Below, one piece after another: positions 27,058 to 38,000 of a stretch of 64,000 bases of DNA; positions within the stretch are counted from its first letter, which is position 1; the number at the start of each line of letters is the position of its first letter. The stretch spans positions 1 through 64,000 of the forward strand of contig NZ_JARRQY010000034.1 of assembly GCF_037381185.1 (NCBI RefSeq). The letters run 5' to 3'. This DNA is from Acidihalobacter_A sp037381185. GTDB taxonomy: Bacteria; Pseudomonadota; Gammaproteobacteria; DSM-5130; Acidihalobacteraceae. Both the position numbers and the translations under genes were made by a program. The notes under the pieces are model-generated. The model saw only the letters and a program-made list of their open reading frames with translations. It was not told where the DNA came from and did no database searches.

Positions 27058-27501
27058 ATGAAGGAATTCATCGACATGCGGCACTGGCCATTGGTCGGTC
27101 TGCACATGCCGGAACAAGTGGCCGACGAACGGGCGGGCGACATGATCGCACAGCTCGAATCGCTGTACGCACGTGCGGAGCCTTTCGTTCTGCTGATGGA
27201 AGGAGTCGAGTTCCCTCGCCAGTCGAAGTGCTTCATGACCACCTACGCGCAATGGAGTCGGGATCGATTCGCCGATCAACAACGCCACTGCCTTGGCGCG
27301 CTTCGTATCGAGGCGGATGAAACATTGCGGCGTGAGTACCTGCGCAAAGCCGAGGCGTGGAACGATTCCGGCCGCGCTCCGTATCCCTATCGGGTTGTCG
27401 CCACACATGCGGAGGCCGAGATGCAGGCGAGCGCCTGGTTGGCTGAACACGGCGTTAGCACGGCGAAACTGGTGCCAGCCGTGACGGGATTGCGGCAATG
27501 A
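27058..27501 (+). CDS. Small unknown protein of the siderophore locus
   Basis: A 147-residue soluble protein, starting at ATG 27058 with AAGGA nine bases upstream (an in-frame TTG at 27001 is less likely). It opens MKEFIDMRHWPLVGLHMPEQ; the next part (AQLESLYARAEPFVLLMEGV) alternates helix and strand as in STAS-like domains. It has no signal peptide, membrane segment or catalytic motif I recognise. The gene is 99 bp before the NRPS gene and probably in its operon. Possible roles are a regulator or accessory factor of siderophore assembly; none can be assigned. Confidence 0.6.
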   Translation: MKEFIDMRHWPLVGLHMPEQVADERAGDMIAQLESLYARAEPFVLLMEGVEFPRQSKCFMTTYAQWSRDRFADQQRHCLGALRIEADETLRREYLRKAEAWNDSGRAPYPYRVVATHAEAEMQASAWLAEHGVSTAKLVPAVTGLRQ

Positions 27502-27600
27502 AAACGCGATTGGATATTCCTGCAGGACATACTTCCTCGACATCAGATGTCACCGCGCACGCCAATTTGACACGAGATAATCCATACGAGCTGCCATGTC

Positions 27601-30600
27601 ATGTCCGACACTCATCTTGAAACCGGTCGTAAGGAAGTCGATCAACCCGATGCTTCCCATGGGGCTTCTGACATCGACGAGGCGCTGCGCGCCGAGATCG
27701 CTGCCGACCTCGGTGTTTCCCCCACGCGGTTGAAAGGGCACACCAGCCTGATCCAACTGGGGATGGATTCGATGCGCCTGATGGCATGGCTGAACCGGCT
27801 GCGTAAGCGCGGTCACAGTGTGACACTCAAGGAATTGTATGACGCTCCAAGCCTGGTTGGATGGACCGGGATACTCCAGCGCAAGCAGGCGATCGACCGC
27901 GAACGGTCCTTCGAACCCGAGACCTGGCCTGTCATGCGCGACGGAGAAGCGTTCGAGCTGACGCCAGTGCAGCACGCCTATTTCGTTGGCCGGTCACCAC
28001 AGCAAACACTGGGTGGTGTTGGATGCCATCTCTATCAGGAATTCGATGGCTCAGGGCTTTCCAGCGAAGTGCTGGAAGCCGCCATTCACGCGCTGATCGA
28101 GCGTCACCCGATGCTTCGTGTGACCTTTCGCGATGATGGCCTTCAGCAGTACCGAGCGGCATCCCATTGGCCCAGTCTTACTGTTCATGACTTGCGAAAC
28201 TTGGGTGAACAGGAATGCGTGACCAGATTGCAGACGCTACGCGAGCGGCTCGGGCATCGTATGCTGGCCGTGGACTGCGGAGAAACCTTCGATTTCCAAC
28301 TCTCGCTGCTGCCCGGAGGGCGGCAGCGCCTGCATGTCAACATCGATCTGCTCGTCCTCGATGCCGCCAGCTTCACCCTGGTGTTCGAGGAGCTTGCCGA
28401 GCTGATCCGCGGCGCGACACTGCCAACACCATGCGAGAGGTACGATTTCCGCAGCTACCTCGCGCAACTAGGAAACGAAACACAAACCGCCCGGGAGCGA
28501 GCAAGGCGCTATTGGCTGGATAGATTGGAAAGCCTTCCTGCGGCGCCGGCACTGCCACTGGCGCGCGAACCGGAGCAGATAGACGAAGTTCGCATCAGCC
28601 GTCGCCGCACAGAATTGAAGGCTGTCGACTGGGAGGCGTTCAAGACTGGAGCCGGCGCGAGCGGCGTGACGCCGACCATGGCACTCGCCACCTGCTTTGG
28701 TGCCGTTCTGGCGCGTTGGAGCAACCAGCCGCGCCTTTTGCTCAATCTCACGCTGTTCGACCGACAACCTCTGCATCCAGCGGTCGAGCGCATGATTGCC
28801 GACTTCACCAACGTCCTGCTGATTGATCTCGTCGCCGAAGGCGCGCCGTTCGATGAGTTGGCGCGCAGCAATCAGAGCACCTTCGCCGAGGCCCATGAAC
28901 ATCGCCACTGGTCGGGTGTGGAACTGCTGCGTGAACTACGCAAGGGGCAGACGCATCGGCACGGCGCGCCCGTGGTGTTCACCAGTAATCTCGGACGCCC
29001 CCTCTATGGCGACGGCACCGGCCCGACACTGGGGGAACCCGGTTGGGGGGTATCGCAGACACCTCAGGTGTGGATCGATCATCTGGCATTTGAGCACGGT
29101 TCGTCGGTCTGGCTGCAATGGGACAGCAATGACGAGCTGTTTCCTCCAGCCTTGATCGACGCCATGTTCGATGCCTATGTTTCGGTCGTCCGTTTACTGC
29201 TGGCGGATGCCACGGCCTGGCGTATGCCCCTGCCGGACCTGATGTCCGTCGCTCAGCGGGCAGTCCGTTTGCGTGCAAATCAGACGGCGGGGCCGATACC
29301 GGAAGGTTTGTTGCACCACGGGTTTTTTCTCGCCGCCGAGCGTAGCCCAGAGGCAGTCGCGCTGATCCATGGCGAGCAGTCACTGACCTACGCGGAACTG
29401 GCCGACCAAGCGAAACGCTGTGCCGGTGCACTGGTCGGGCGGGGCGTGCGCCCCGGCGACACAGTCGCGATCAGCATGTCCAAGGGCATGGGACAAGTCA
29501 TTGCGGTGCTAGGCATACTCCAGGCCGGTGCAGTCTATGTGCCCGTCGCGCTCGACCAGCCCGAGGAGCGGCGCCTGACGATCTATAGGGACGCTGACGT
29601 CGCCGCCGTGCTGGTCTGCGCGGATGATGTTGGAGCGGACGGTGCGCCGGATGACGCCGCCCCGCCCCACATCCACTGGCAGATCGCCATCCTCCACAAG
29701 GCGCTGGAGGAGTCGGTCTCAGGTGATCCCCTCCAGCCGGCCTACATCATCTACACGTCGGGCTCCACCGGGACGCCGAAAGGTGTCGTCATCTCCCACC
29801 GCGGTGCAATGAATACCTGCGTCGATCTGAATCGACGCTACCGGATCTGTAGCAACGACCGGGTTCTGGCGCTATCGGCGCTTCATTTCGACCTGTCCGT
29901 CTATGACATCTTCGGTCTGCTGGCGGCCGGGGGCGCCCTGATCCTGGTCAGCGAGGCCCAGCGCCGGGATCCGTCCGTGTGGTGCGACATGATCGAACGC
30001 CACAGCATCACGATCTGGAACACGGTGCCTGCCCTGTTCGACATGTTGCTTACCTACAGTGAGGGTCTCGATCTGCGCCCACCGGCTCGTTTGCGAGCGG
30101 TCATGCTTTCCGGAGACTGGATCGGGCTAGACTTGCCGCGACGTTATCGTGCCTTCCGTTCCGATGGCGATTTCGTCTCGATGGGTGGCGCTACGGAAGC
30201 CTCGATCTGGTCGAATGTATTCGATGTCCGGGAGGTGCCGCCGCACTGGCGCTCGATCCCCTACGGATTCCCGCTCGCCAACCAGCGTTACCGGGTCGTC
30301 GACGAACAAGGCCGCGACTGTCCTGACTGGGTGCCGGGCGAATTGTGGATCGGTGGCGAAGGCATCGCCCTGGGCTACTTCAACGATCCAGAGCGTACTG
30401 CCCGCCAGTTTGTCGAGACAACGAACGGCCGCTGGTATCGCACCGGCGACACGGGCTGCTACTGGCCCGACGGGACTCTGGAATTTCTCGGACGTCGCGA
30501 CAAGCAGGTCAAGATCGGCGGCTACCGCATCGAATTGGGCGAGATCGAGGCGGCGTTGCATCGCATCGACGGCGTCAGGTCCGGCGTCGTGTTGGCCATG

Positions 30601-33600
30601 GGCGGGCGTGAGAAATCGCTGGCGGCCTTTGTCGTGGCGCATGGTGATGAGTTATGCAGCCGCCGACATGCCGATCCGGCGCTGCCCTCCGACTATGGAT
30701 CACTCTTCGGACTCGCGGTCCCCGAAGCTGAGCGCGAGATGGATATCGAGCGCCTGATCGCAGATTTTCTGAACGACCACTTGCGACGGCATGGTCTGGA
30801 TTTCGCCGAATCTGTCGACGTCGATGAAGTCGTGCGGCGCTACGGCGCGGAGCCACGCTGGCGTGGGCTCATCGTCCGTTGGCTGAACCTGTTGGTTGGT
30901 CAGGGGCGCCTAGCCCTCGACGTGAATGGCGACCGCTACGTTCGCGGACGGCGGTATGGTGAAGCGACGTGGCTGCCAGCGAACGAGGACTCGCTCCACG
31001 CGACCGCAGAGGCCCTGCTTGCCCACCATACCGCCCTTGCGCAGATCCTTCGAGGGCAGCGCGCGGCGCAGACATTGCTTGCCCATCCGTTCTGGTCTCC
31101 CGAGCATCTCCTGATCCAAAGCCGAGGCATGGTCGCCGCAATCGATGCCTTGGCCGAGGCGCTGGCGAAACTGTCGCATACCTTGAATCGTCCGGTGCGT
31201 CTCGTCGAAATAGGCGCTCGCAGTGGTCTTATCGGAGAGACATTGCTGAACCGCCTGGATGCCAGCCACCTGGACTACACGGCGCTGGATTCATCTCAGG
31301 AGATGGTTACGCGTGCGTCGGATCGCCTTGCTGTCTTTTCGCATGCGACCGTCCGGCGCTGGGACGACGTTTCCCGGGAAGCACTGGTCCACAAAGGTGA
31401 TGTGGTGCTGGCCGCAAATGCCCTGCATCGGCTCGATGAGAACTCTATGGATGCCCTCTCGATACTGGCGGGTCCTGCCGCCCTGGTTCACGTGTTGGAG
31501 CTGCGTCGCGCCTCCTGCCTGACCATGGTCTGCGCCGATCTTCTCGCACCGGATGAGCACGGCATCTCCGCCCAGTTGCGCGGCGCCGATGAATGGCTTG
31601 AGCGGTTCGGGGCGATGGGCCTGCGCTGCCAACTGGGCGACGACGTAGGGGATCACCTGCGCTTCGCGCTACGCGCGCCCAATGAGGTTCGCTATCCTGA
31701 TCCCCGTAAGCTCGTCGCCGCCCTAGGCGAACATCTGCCGTCATACATGCTGCCGCAGAGACTGCATTTCATCGACGCGCTTCCGCTCACTGCCAACGGC
31801 AAGATCGACCACAAGGTGCTGGCCGCCCGCTGTGGGGCAGAGCAGGCCATCGCGGCGGAACAGGAGTCTCCTCGTGGGGACGCCGAGGCTGCCGTTGCCG
31901 GGCTGTGGCAGGAACTGCTGCGCGTTCCGGTCGTGCACCGGCACAGTCACTTCTTCCAGCTCGGCGGTGACAGCCTGCTGGCGACACGTTTGATGGGCAG
32001 GCTGGATCAGGCGGGTTACACCGCGCACCTTGGGGACCTGTTCAATTACCCGACGCTCGCCGCTTTCGCGGCCACCCTGGCAACCGCAAATCGAATTGCA
32101 GACGCCTTGCGGCCCGATCCCGCCACCCGACATGAGCCATTTCCGCTCACCGATGTGCAGCAAGCCTATCTCGTGGGACGCGAGCCGGGATTTTCACTGG
32201 GTGGCGTCGGTTCCCATTTCTTCGTCGAATTCGAGGTCGAGGACCTGGACACTCAACGCTTCGAGGCGGCCTGGGATCGGCTGATCGCCCGGCACGACAT
32301 GTTGAGGGCGGTTGTGCTTGATGGCCGACAACAGGTTCTGGCCGAGGTACCTCGATTCGCTCTGAGGTGTCACCGTGTTGCGAGTTTCGATGGTCCGGAC
32401 GCCATCGATCTGCGGGAGCGTCTTTCGCATCAGGTGCTCAATCCGGCCCGCTGGCCCGTCTTCGACGTGCAGATGGCCGAGGATGGGAGTGGACGTAGCC
32501 ACCTGTTCGTCTGCCTCGACAATCTGATGCTCGACGGACTGAGCATGCAGATATTGTTGGCCGAGCTGGAACAGCTATATCTCTCCCCCGATAGCGATCT
32601 GCCCGCACTTGATGTTGGCTTCCGCGACTACCTGATCCACCATGCCGGTCGAGAGCCTGTCGAAGCCTCATTGGAGTATTGGCACCGACGCCTGGATGAG
32701 CTGCCACCCGCGCCACAACTGCCTTTGCTCCGTGATCCGGCCGAGATCGGTCGCCCACGCTTCGTGCGGCTGTCCGACAGCCTTTCCGTCGAAGAATGGC
32801 GCAAGCTCAAGGTGCGTGTCGGAGAGGAGGGGCTGACCCCCTCGGCATTGCTGCTGTCCGCCTACGCAGCCGTGCTCTCGGCCTGGAGCGCGCGGGCCGA
32901 CCTGTGCCTGAACCTCACCTTGTTCGACCGGCGGCCGGTGCACCCACAGATCGAGCGCGTACTGGGCGACTTCACCTCTCTCCTGCTGCTGGCGTGGCAG
33001 CCCGAATCGGACTGGCGCGCGAGCGCCCGACGGCTTCAAGCACGTCTCCGGCAGGATCTCGCGCATCGCGATGTTTCCGCGCTCTGGGTCATGCGCCAGC
33101 TCGCGCTGCGACGCGGCCAGCCGTCGGCTGCGATGCCGGTCGTGTTCACCAGCGCCCTCGGCTTCGAACACGACCGCTTCCTGGCCCATGCATCCTGGCT
33201 GAAGCCACGCTGGGGGATCTCGCAAACCCCGCAGATCTGGCTTGACCACCAGGTCTATGAATCCGAGGGAGAGCTGCGCTTCAACTGGGACGCGGTGGAA
33301 GCACTTTTCGATCCGGAGCAACTTTCCGCCATGTTCGCACAATATACGGAATTGCTGCGTCGGCTCGCCGTCGATCCGGCGGCGTGGAACCTTCAGACCG
33401 ATACTCTCGTGTCGCGGAGGTGCGGTCACACGGTGTCGTCGGTTCCAGTCGAGTCGATCACGACGGCCATCCCCGAGTCACTCCAAGTGGACAACGCCCT
33501 GGTTGACGAGTTGCGCCATCACTTCCGGCAAGTGGTTGGTCAGCCGATTGCCGCGCGGCAGACGTTTTTCGAAGCTGGTGCCACTTCACTGAAGCTCGTG

Positions 33601-33810
33601 CAGCTTCACAGCCACCTGCGCCAGGCCGGACATGCGAGCCTTGCGGTCACTGACCTATTTGCCCACGCCACACCCTACGCACTGGCGGCGCATTTGGGGA
33701 CACGTCCAGGCGCAGAGGGCACCCCCAGACACCACCCGGAACCGGAGCGGCTCATCCTTCTGAGTCAACGTAAGGCTCGTGCCGGGCGGCGGGGGAGGGA
33801 CCAAGCGTGA
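27601..33810 (+). CDS. irp2: HMWP2-like nonribosomal peptide synthetase (ArCP-Cy-A-PCP-Cy-PCP)
   Basis: A 2069-residue NRPS with the domain order of yersiniabactin HMWP2. Carrier 1 (aryl carrier) has LGMDSMRLM with the phosphopantetheine Ser at 57. Cy1 (about 118-540) has DLLVLD in place of HHxxxDG. The A domain (about 560-1410) has YTSGSTGTPKG (about 717), YRTGD, GRRDKQVKIGGYRIELGE and LPLTANGKIDHK. Its pocket residues, read by eye as D-L-Y-N-M-S-M-I-W, fit cysteine. Between A8 and A10 sits a degenerate methyltransferase-like insert (LVEIGARSGLIG, about 1200) as in PchE. PCP1 Ser is 1458, Cy2 about 1514-1900 (DNLMLD), PCP2 Ser 1996. It would join an aryl acid to two cysteines and cyclise them to thiazolines. 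No salicylate gene lies in this locus to charge carrier 1. Confidence 0.9.
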   Translation: MSDTHLETGRKEVDQPDASHGASDIDEALRAEIAADLGVSPTRLKGHTSLIQLGMDSMRLMAWLNRLRKRGHSVTLKELYDAPSLVGWTGILQRKQAIDRERSFEPETWPVMRDGEAFELTPVQHAYFVGRSPQQTLGGVGCHLYQEFDGSGLSSEVLEAAIHALIERHPMLRVTFRDDGLQQYRAASHWPSLTVHDLRNLGEQECVTRLQTLRERLGHRMLAVDCGETFDFQLSLLPGGRQRLHVNIDLLVLDAASFTLVFEELAELIRGATLPTPCERYDFRSYLAQLGNETQTARERARRYWLDRLESLPAAPALPLAREPEQIDEVRISRRRTELKAVDWEAFKTGAGASGVTPTMALATCFGAVLARWSNQPRLLLNLTLFDRQPLHPAVERMIADFTNVLLIDLVAEGAPFDELARSNQSTFAEAHEHRHWSGVELLRELRKGQTHRHGAPVVFTSNLGRPLYGDGTGPTLGEPGWGVSQTPQVWIDHLAFEHGSSVWLQWDSNDELFPPALIDAMFDAYVSVVRLLLADATAWRMPLPDLMSVAQRAVRLRANQTAGPIPEGLLHHGFFLAAERSPEAVALIHGEQSLTYAELADQAKRCAGALVGRGVRPGDTVAISMSKGMGQVIAVLGILQAGAVYVPVALDQPEERRLTIYRDADVAAVLVCADDVGADGAPDDAAPPHIHWQIAILHKALEESVSGDPLQPAYIIYTSGSTGTPKGVVISHRGAMNTCVDLNRRYRICSNDRVLALSALHFDLSVYDIFGLLAAGGALILVSEAQRRDPSVWCDMIERHSITIWNTVPALFDMLLTYSEGLDLRPPARLRAVMLSGDWIGLDLPRRYRAFRSDGDFVSMGGATEASIWSNVFDVREVPPHWRSIPYGFPLANQRYRVVDEQGRDCPDWVPGELWIGGEGIALGYFNDPERTARQFVETTNGRWYRTGDTGCYWPDGTLEFLGRRDKQVKIGGYRIELGEIEAALHRIDGVRSGVVLAMGGREKSLAAFVVAHGDELCSRRHADPALPSDYGSLFGLAVPEAEREMDIERLIADFLNDHLRRHGLDFAESVDVDEVVRRYGAEPRWRGLIVRWLNLLVGQGRLALDVNGDRYVRGRRYGEATWLPANEDSLHATAEALLAHHTALAQILRGQRAAQTLLAHPFWSPEHLLIQSRGMVAAIDALAEALAKLSHTLNRPVRLVEIGARSGLIGETLLNRLDASHLDYTALDSSQEMVTRASDRLAVFSHATVRRWDDVSREALVHKGDVVLAANALHRLDENSMDALSILAGPAALVHVLELRRASCLTMVCADLLAPDEHGISAQLRGADEWLERFGAMGLRCQLGDDVGDHLRFALRAPNEVRYPDPRKLVAALGEHLPSYMLPQRLHFIDALPLTANGKIDHKVLAARCGAEQAIAAEQESPRGDAEAAVAGLWQELLRVPVVHRHSHFFQLGGDSLLATRLMGRLDQAGYTAHLGDLFNYPTLAAFAATLATANRIADALRPDPATRHEPFPLTDVQQAYLVGREPGFSLGGVGSHFFVEFEVEDLDTQRFEAAWDRLIARHDMLRAVVLDGRQQVLAEVPRFALRCHRVASFDGPDAIDLRERLSHQVLNPARWPVFDVQMAEDGSGRSHLFVCLDNLMLDGLSMQILLAELEQLYLSPDSDLPALDVGFRDYLIHHAGREPVEASLEYWHRRLDELPPAPQLPLLRDPAEIGRPRFVRLSDSLSVEEWRKLKVRVGEEGLTPSALLLSAYAAVLSAWSARADLCLNLTLFDRRPVHPQIERVLGDFTSLLLLAWQPESDWRASARRLQARLRQDLAHRDVSALWVMRQLALRRGQPSAAMPVVFTSALGFEHDRFLAHASWLKPRWGISQTPQIWLDHQVYESEGELRFNWDAVEALFDPEQLSAMFAQYTELLRRLAVDPAAWNLQTDTLVSRRCGHTVSSVPVESITTAIPESLQVDNALVDELRHHFRQVVGQPIAARQTFFEAGATSLKLVQLHSHLRQAGHASLAVTDLFAHATPYALAAHLGTRPGAEGTPRHHPEPERLILLSQRKARAGRRGRDQA

Positions 33811-35036
33811 CCCGTTATATTCCCTACTGGTCCTACTACCTCCATCAGGGCATGCTCACGGCGCTGGTCATGCAAGGGGTTGTCGGTTATTTCCGCCATG
33901 CCGGGCTGGACCTCGCCCAGCTCAGTTGGTTGTCGCTTGCCATGCTGCCCTGGGTGGGCAAGTTCTTATGGGCTCCGTGGTGCGAACGGCACGCCCTGCC
34001 GCTCTTCGGCAACCGCTACCTTGGAAGCCTCGTGATCCTTCAGGTTGGAATGGCCGCGCTACTGGCAGGCATTGCACTGGTGGAACCAACCCGTTCCGAA
34101 TGGATGATCGTCGCCATCCTCATGCTGCTGACGCTGCTGTCGGCCAGCCACGGCATCTACGCTAACGGTATCCTCATCTGCACCACCGACGAGCGCAGCC
34201 GGCCGTTCGCCAATGCCGCCCAGGTCGGCGGCAGCTACCTGGGGATCCCGTTCGGCGTGTTCGCCTTCCTGGCCGTGACGCAATACGCCGGCTGGTCGGC
34301 AGGCTTCCTCTCCATGGCGGTACTGTCTCTGATCCTGTTGATTCCCGTGCTTCTGATACGACAACAGGTCCCGGCCAGCGCGGGCCAGGAACAACCGCGC
34401 TTCGATCCATCCAGTTTGCGCGCGCTTTGGCCCGCGCTTGCGCTGACGGCAATCTACTACCTGGCGATGCGCGGTCTCATGGCCCTGCAGACGGTACTGC
34501 TCGTGGACCAGGGCATGAGTCTGACCGAGTTGGGCCAAGCGCTCACATTCTTCAGCACGGTAGCCAGCGGCCTCGGCGTCCTCATCGGAGGGCTGCTTGC
34601 ACGGCGGATTGGAGCGTGGCGAAGTCTTCTTCCGGTAATGATATTGCATGCCATGTTGGCCGGCCTGATGGCAGTCGGCTATTCCCGGTTCGATTTACCC
34701 GTATGGCTGGTCTTGTTCGGGCTGGTCAACGTCGCGGCTGCCATCGGTTTCGTGACACTCTACAACGTGCTCATGGGGCTGGTGCGACCGCACCAGCCCG
34801 CTTCCGACTACGCCCTGTTCCAGTCCGTCGACATGGCCGTCGCCATGCTTGCTTCCATGATCACGCTGCGCATCGCGCATTACACCGGTTACCAGATATC
34901 CCTGACCCTGCTCGCGGTCGTTGCGGTCATCAGCCTGTGGCCCGCCAGCCGGTTGCGCCACCGCCTCTCTCGCCCGGCACTCCATGAGCCTGCCGCGGCC
35001 AACCCCGAACCTAGCCTGGAGCCACGCCATGGGTGA
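33807..35036 (+). CDS. MFS permease, RhtX/FptX-like, between NRPS and PKS genes
   Basis: A 409-residue MFS-type permease starting with GTG 33807, whose GTGA overlaps the NRPS stop; GGGGGAGGGA is upstream. It is full length: an N-terminal SYYLHQGMLTALVMQGVVGY helix, then MLPWVGKFLWAPWCERHALP (the conserved segment that is at residue 1 in the other permease of the locus), about twelve helices in all, and a polar C-terminus. Family members RhtX and FptX import ferric siderophores through the inner membrane; export of the product is the alternative, given its place inside the biosynthetic run. Translation is coupled to the NRPS upstream and the PKS downstream (8-base overlap). Confidence 0.82.
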   Translation: MTRYIPYWSYYLHQGMLTALVMQGVVGYFRHAGLDLAQLSWLSLAMLPWVGKFLWAPWCERHALPLFGNRYLGSLVILQVGMAALLAGIALVEPTRSEWMIVAILMLLTLLSASHGIYANGILICTTDERSRPFANAAQVGGSYLGIPFGVFAFLAVTQYAGWSAGFLSMAVLSLILLIPVLLIRQQVPASAGQEQPRFDPSSLRALWPALALTAIYYLAMRGLMALQTVLLVDQGMSLTELGQALTFFSTVASGLGVLIGGLLARRIGAWRSLLPVMILHAMLAGLMAVGYSRFDLPVWLVLFGLVNVAAAIGFVTLYNVLMGLVRPHQPASDYALFQSVDMAVAMLASMITLRIAHYTGYQISLTLLAVVAVISLWPASRLRHRLSRPALHEPAAANPEPSLEPRHG

Positions 35037-38000
35037 ATGTCCTACACCTGATTTCGATGCCTTGGTGGCAAGACATTATCCCGATTGCGAGCCGATTGCC
35101 GTGATTGGTCATGCCTGCCGCTTCCCCGAATCGGACGACTGCGAGGCATTCTGGCGTAACTTGGTGGACGGGCGCGAGCTCAGCCGTCGCTTTTCGAGAC
35201 AGGAGTTGCTCGACTCCGGACTGCCCGCCGCGACTGTCGATTCCCCGAATTTCGTCAGTGTAGGAACCGTCGTGCAGGATGCCGATGCGTTCGACGCCGA
35301 TCTGTTCGGTTACTCGCGTCAGGAGGCGGAATCGATCGACCCTCAGCAGAGGCTCTTTCTGCAAATCGTGTGGCACGCCTTGGAGCATGCGGGCTACGCA
35401 CCTCGGGAGGTGCCCCATAAAACAGGTGTCTTCGGATCCGCCAGGATCAGCACCTATCCTGGCCGTGAGCCGCTGCGCATCGCCGAGGTGGCTCAGGTCA
35501 AGGGCTTGCAGTCCCTGATGGGCAACGACAAGGACTACTTGGCCACGCGGGTGGCCTACAAGCTCAACCTGCGTGGTCCAGCGATCACTGTGCAGACCGC
35601 GTGTTCGAGCTCTCTCGTTGCGGTTCACATGGCGTGCGAGAGTCTGCGTGCTGGCGAATGCGATATGGCGGTGGCCGGTGGAGTGGCCATTGCCTTCCCA
35701 CAGCAGGCAGGCTATCTCCATCAGCCAGGCATGATCTTCTCCCCGGACGGCCATTGCCGTCCGTTCGATGCTGAGGCGCTGGGCACTTTTGCCGGCAACG
35801 GGGTTGGCACCGTGGTACTCCGCCGACTGGCCGATGCCTTGCGTGACGGAGATCCGGTCATCGCTGTGGTGCATGGCAGCGCGATCAACAATGATGGTGC
35901 ACAGAAGGTCGGTTTTACTGCACCTTCCGTCTCAGGACAACGCGAAGTGATCCGTGAGGCGATGGCCCTCGCGGGCGTTCTCAGCGGCCAGATCGGACTC
36001 ATCGAGGCGCATGGCACCGGCACCCCGCTCGGCGACCCCATCGAGGTGGAGGCGTTGCGCGCTGTGTTCCATCAACGGGGGGACGGACCACCCTGCGCAC
36101 TGGGTTCGGTCAAGGGCAACATAGGGCACTTGGACACCGCCGCCGGGATCGCCAGCCTGCTCAAGGCCATTCTGGCGGTCGAGCGCGGGACGATCCCGCC
36201 CAGTCTGCACTTTCGAGCCCAGAACCCGGCGTTGCAGCTGGAAGATAGCCCCTTCCACGTTCCTACCCAGGCCCAGGTCTGGAACGACCCGGTGCGCCTG
36301 GGCGGCGTCTCGTCGTTCGGTATCGGCGGTACGAACTGCCATCTGATCGTTGGCTCCCTGCCCGACACGTTGCGCACGCCACGCGTGGATGCAGGAATGC
36401 CGTCGACGGGTGCATTGCTGCTCAGCGCGGCGAGCGAGCCCGCACTGCGCCGTCTGGCCGGTGCCTATGCGGAGGCGCTGCGCCACGCTGATCCCGATGA
36501 CTTGGCCCGCACCGCCCGGCACGGCCGGCAACTGGACCTCACCTTCCGACTTGCGGTGCCGTTGTGCGATGAGACCGCCGCCGCCCTGGCTGCTTGCGCA
36601 GCCGGCGACGAGGACGTGCTGGTACACCACGGCCAGGGCGAGCTCGGTGGACAGGCATGGTTGTTCACCGGGCAGGGTTCGCACTGGCCCGGCATGGGCG
36701 ATGACCTGTACCTGGCTTCGCCGGCCTTCGCTGCCAGCCTGGACCGCTGTCTGGCGGCATATGACGCCGAAATCCCCCTCGATCCGCCTCTGCGGGACGC
36801 TTTGCTCGGGACGCGGGGCGATCTGCTCGAACGCATGGAGTACGCCCAGCCGGCCATTGTCGCCTTCGAGCTGGCTATGGCTGCGCATTGGATGTCGCTG
36901 GGCCTGAAGCCCGATCGGGTACTCGGACATTCAGTGGGTGAGTTTGCCGCTGCGGTGGTGGCCGGCCATTATGAGCCAGAGCCCGTCATGCGTCTGGTTA
37001 GGCGGCGGGGTGCCCTGATGGATCGCTGCGCCAGCGGCGCCATGCTTTCCGCATTCGCGGACGAAGCCACGCTGCTGCCGATCGCGCAGAACATCGGCCT
37101 TGATCCGGCGGCCTGGAACGGTGCGCATCACTTGGTGTTCTCGGGTGAGTGCGACGCCATCGAGGTGCTGGCGGCAGCCTTGGACGAGCGGTCCATCCGT
37201 TACAGTCGTCTGGCCGTGACCGGGGCCGCGCATTCCCATCTGCTCGATCCGATCCTCGACACGTTTCAGCATGAGGCGGCGACGCTTCGTGCAGTCCCTG
37301 GCCGAATTCCCCTCATCTCCACACTGTCGGGCGAATCCATCGATACCGATGCACTCAACGCTCCCGATTATTGGCGACGCCACATGCGCGAGCCGGTGCG
37401 TTTCATCCAGGCCATGCGTACGGCGATCGGCCAGGGTACGGACCTCTTTCTTGAGGTGGGGCCTGATGCGCCGCTGACCGGAATCGGACGTCGCGAAGCA
37501 CCGGACGCTGCGTGGTGGATATCCAGCGCCCGGAGACATCAGCCCGTCATGGCCCAGGTGGAACAGGCCCTGTTACAGTTGTACGCGGCCGGCGCCGAAC
37601 TGCCCTGGAAAACGCTGCTCCCCGTCAAAGGTCACCGGATCCACGCACCCCTTTACCCATTCGACCGTCAGCGCTACTGGCGTGAAGCAGAGTCCGCGGT
37701 TGTCCTCCCGGTACAGCGCACCGTCAACACGGCGCTTGAGGACGGCCGGCGGGTCGCCGCGCAGGCCGCCGAGGAGCTGGAGTTGCCTCGGCTGCAGGCT
37801 TTGTACGCCTGCGTCACGAAGCTGCATGCCATCGACGTGGATACGCTGGTGCGCCGCTGCGTCGGCGCGCGCATCGAACAGGGCGTCACCGCCCTGGATG
37901 TGCTGCGCGGCGGGCGCCTGTTGCCGCGCCATCGCCAGTTGCTCACGCGTCTGCTCAACGCCTGCGTCGAAGACGGTTACTACCGTCTCGAGGGCGAACG

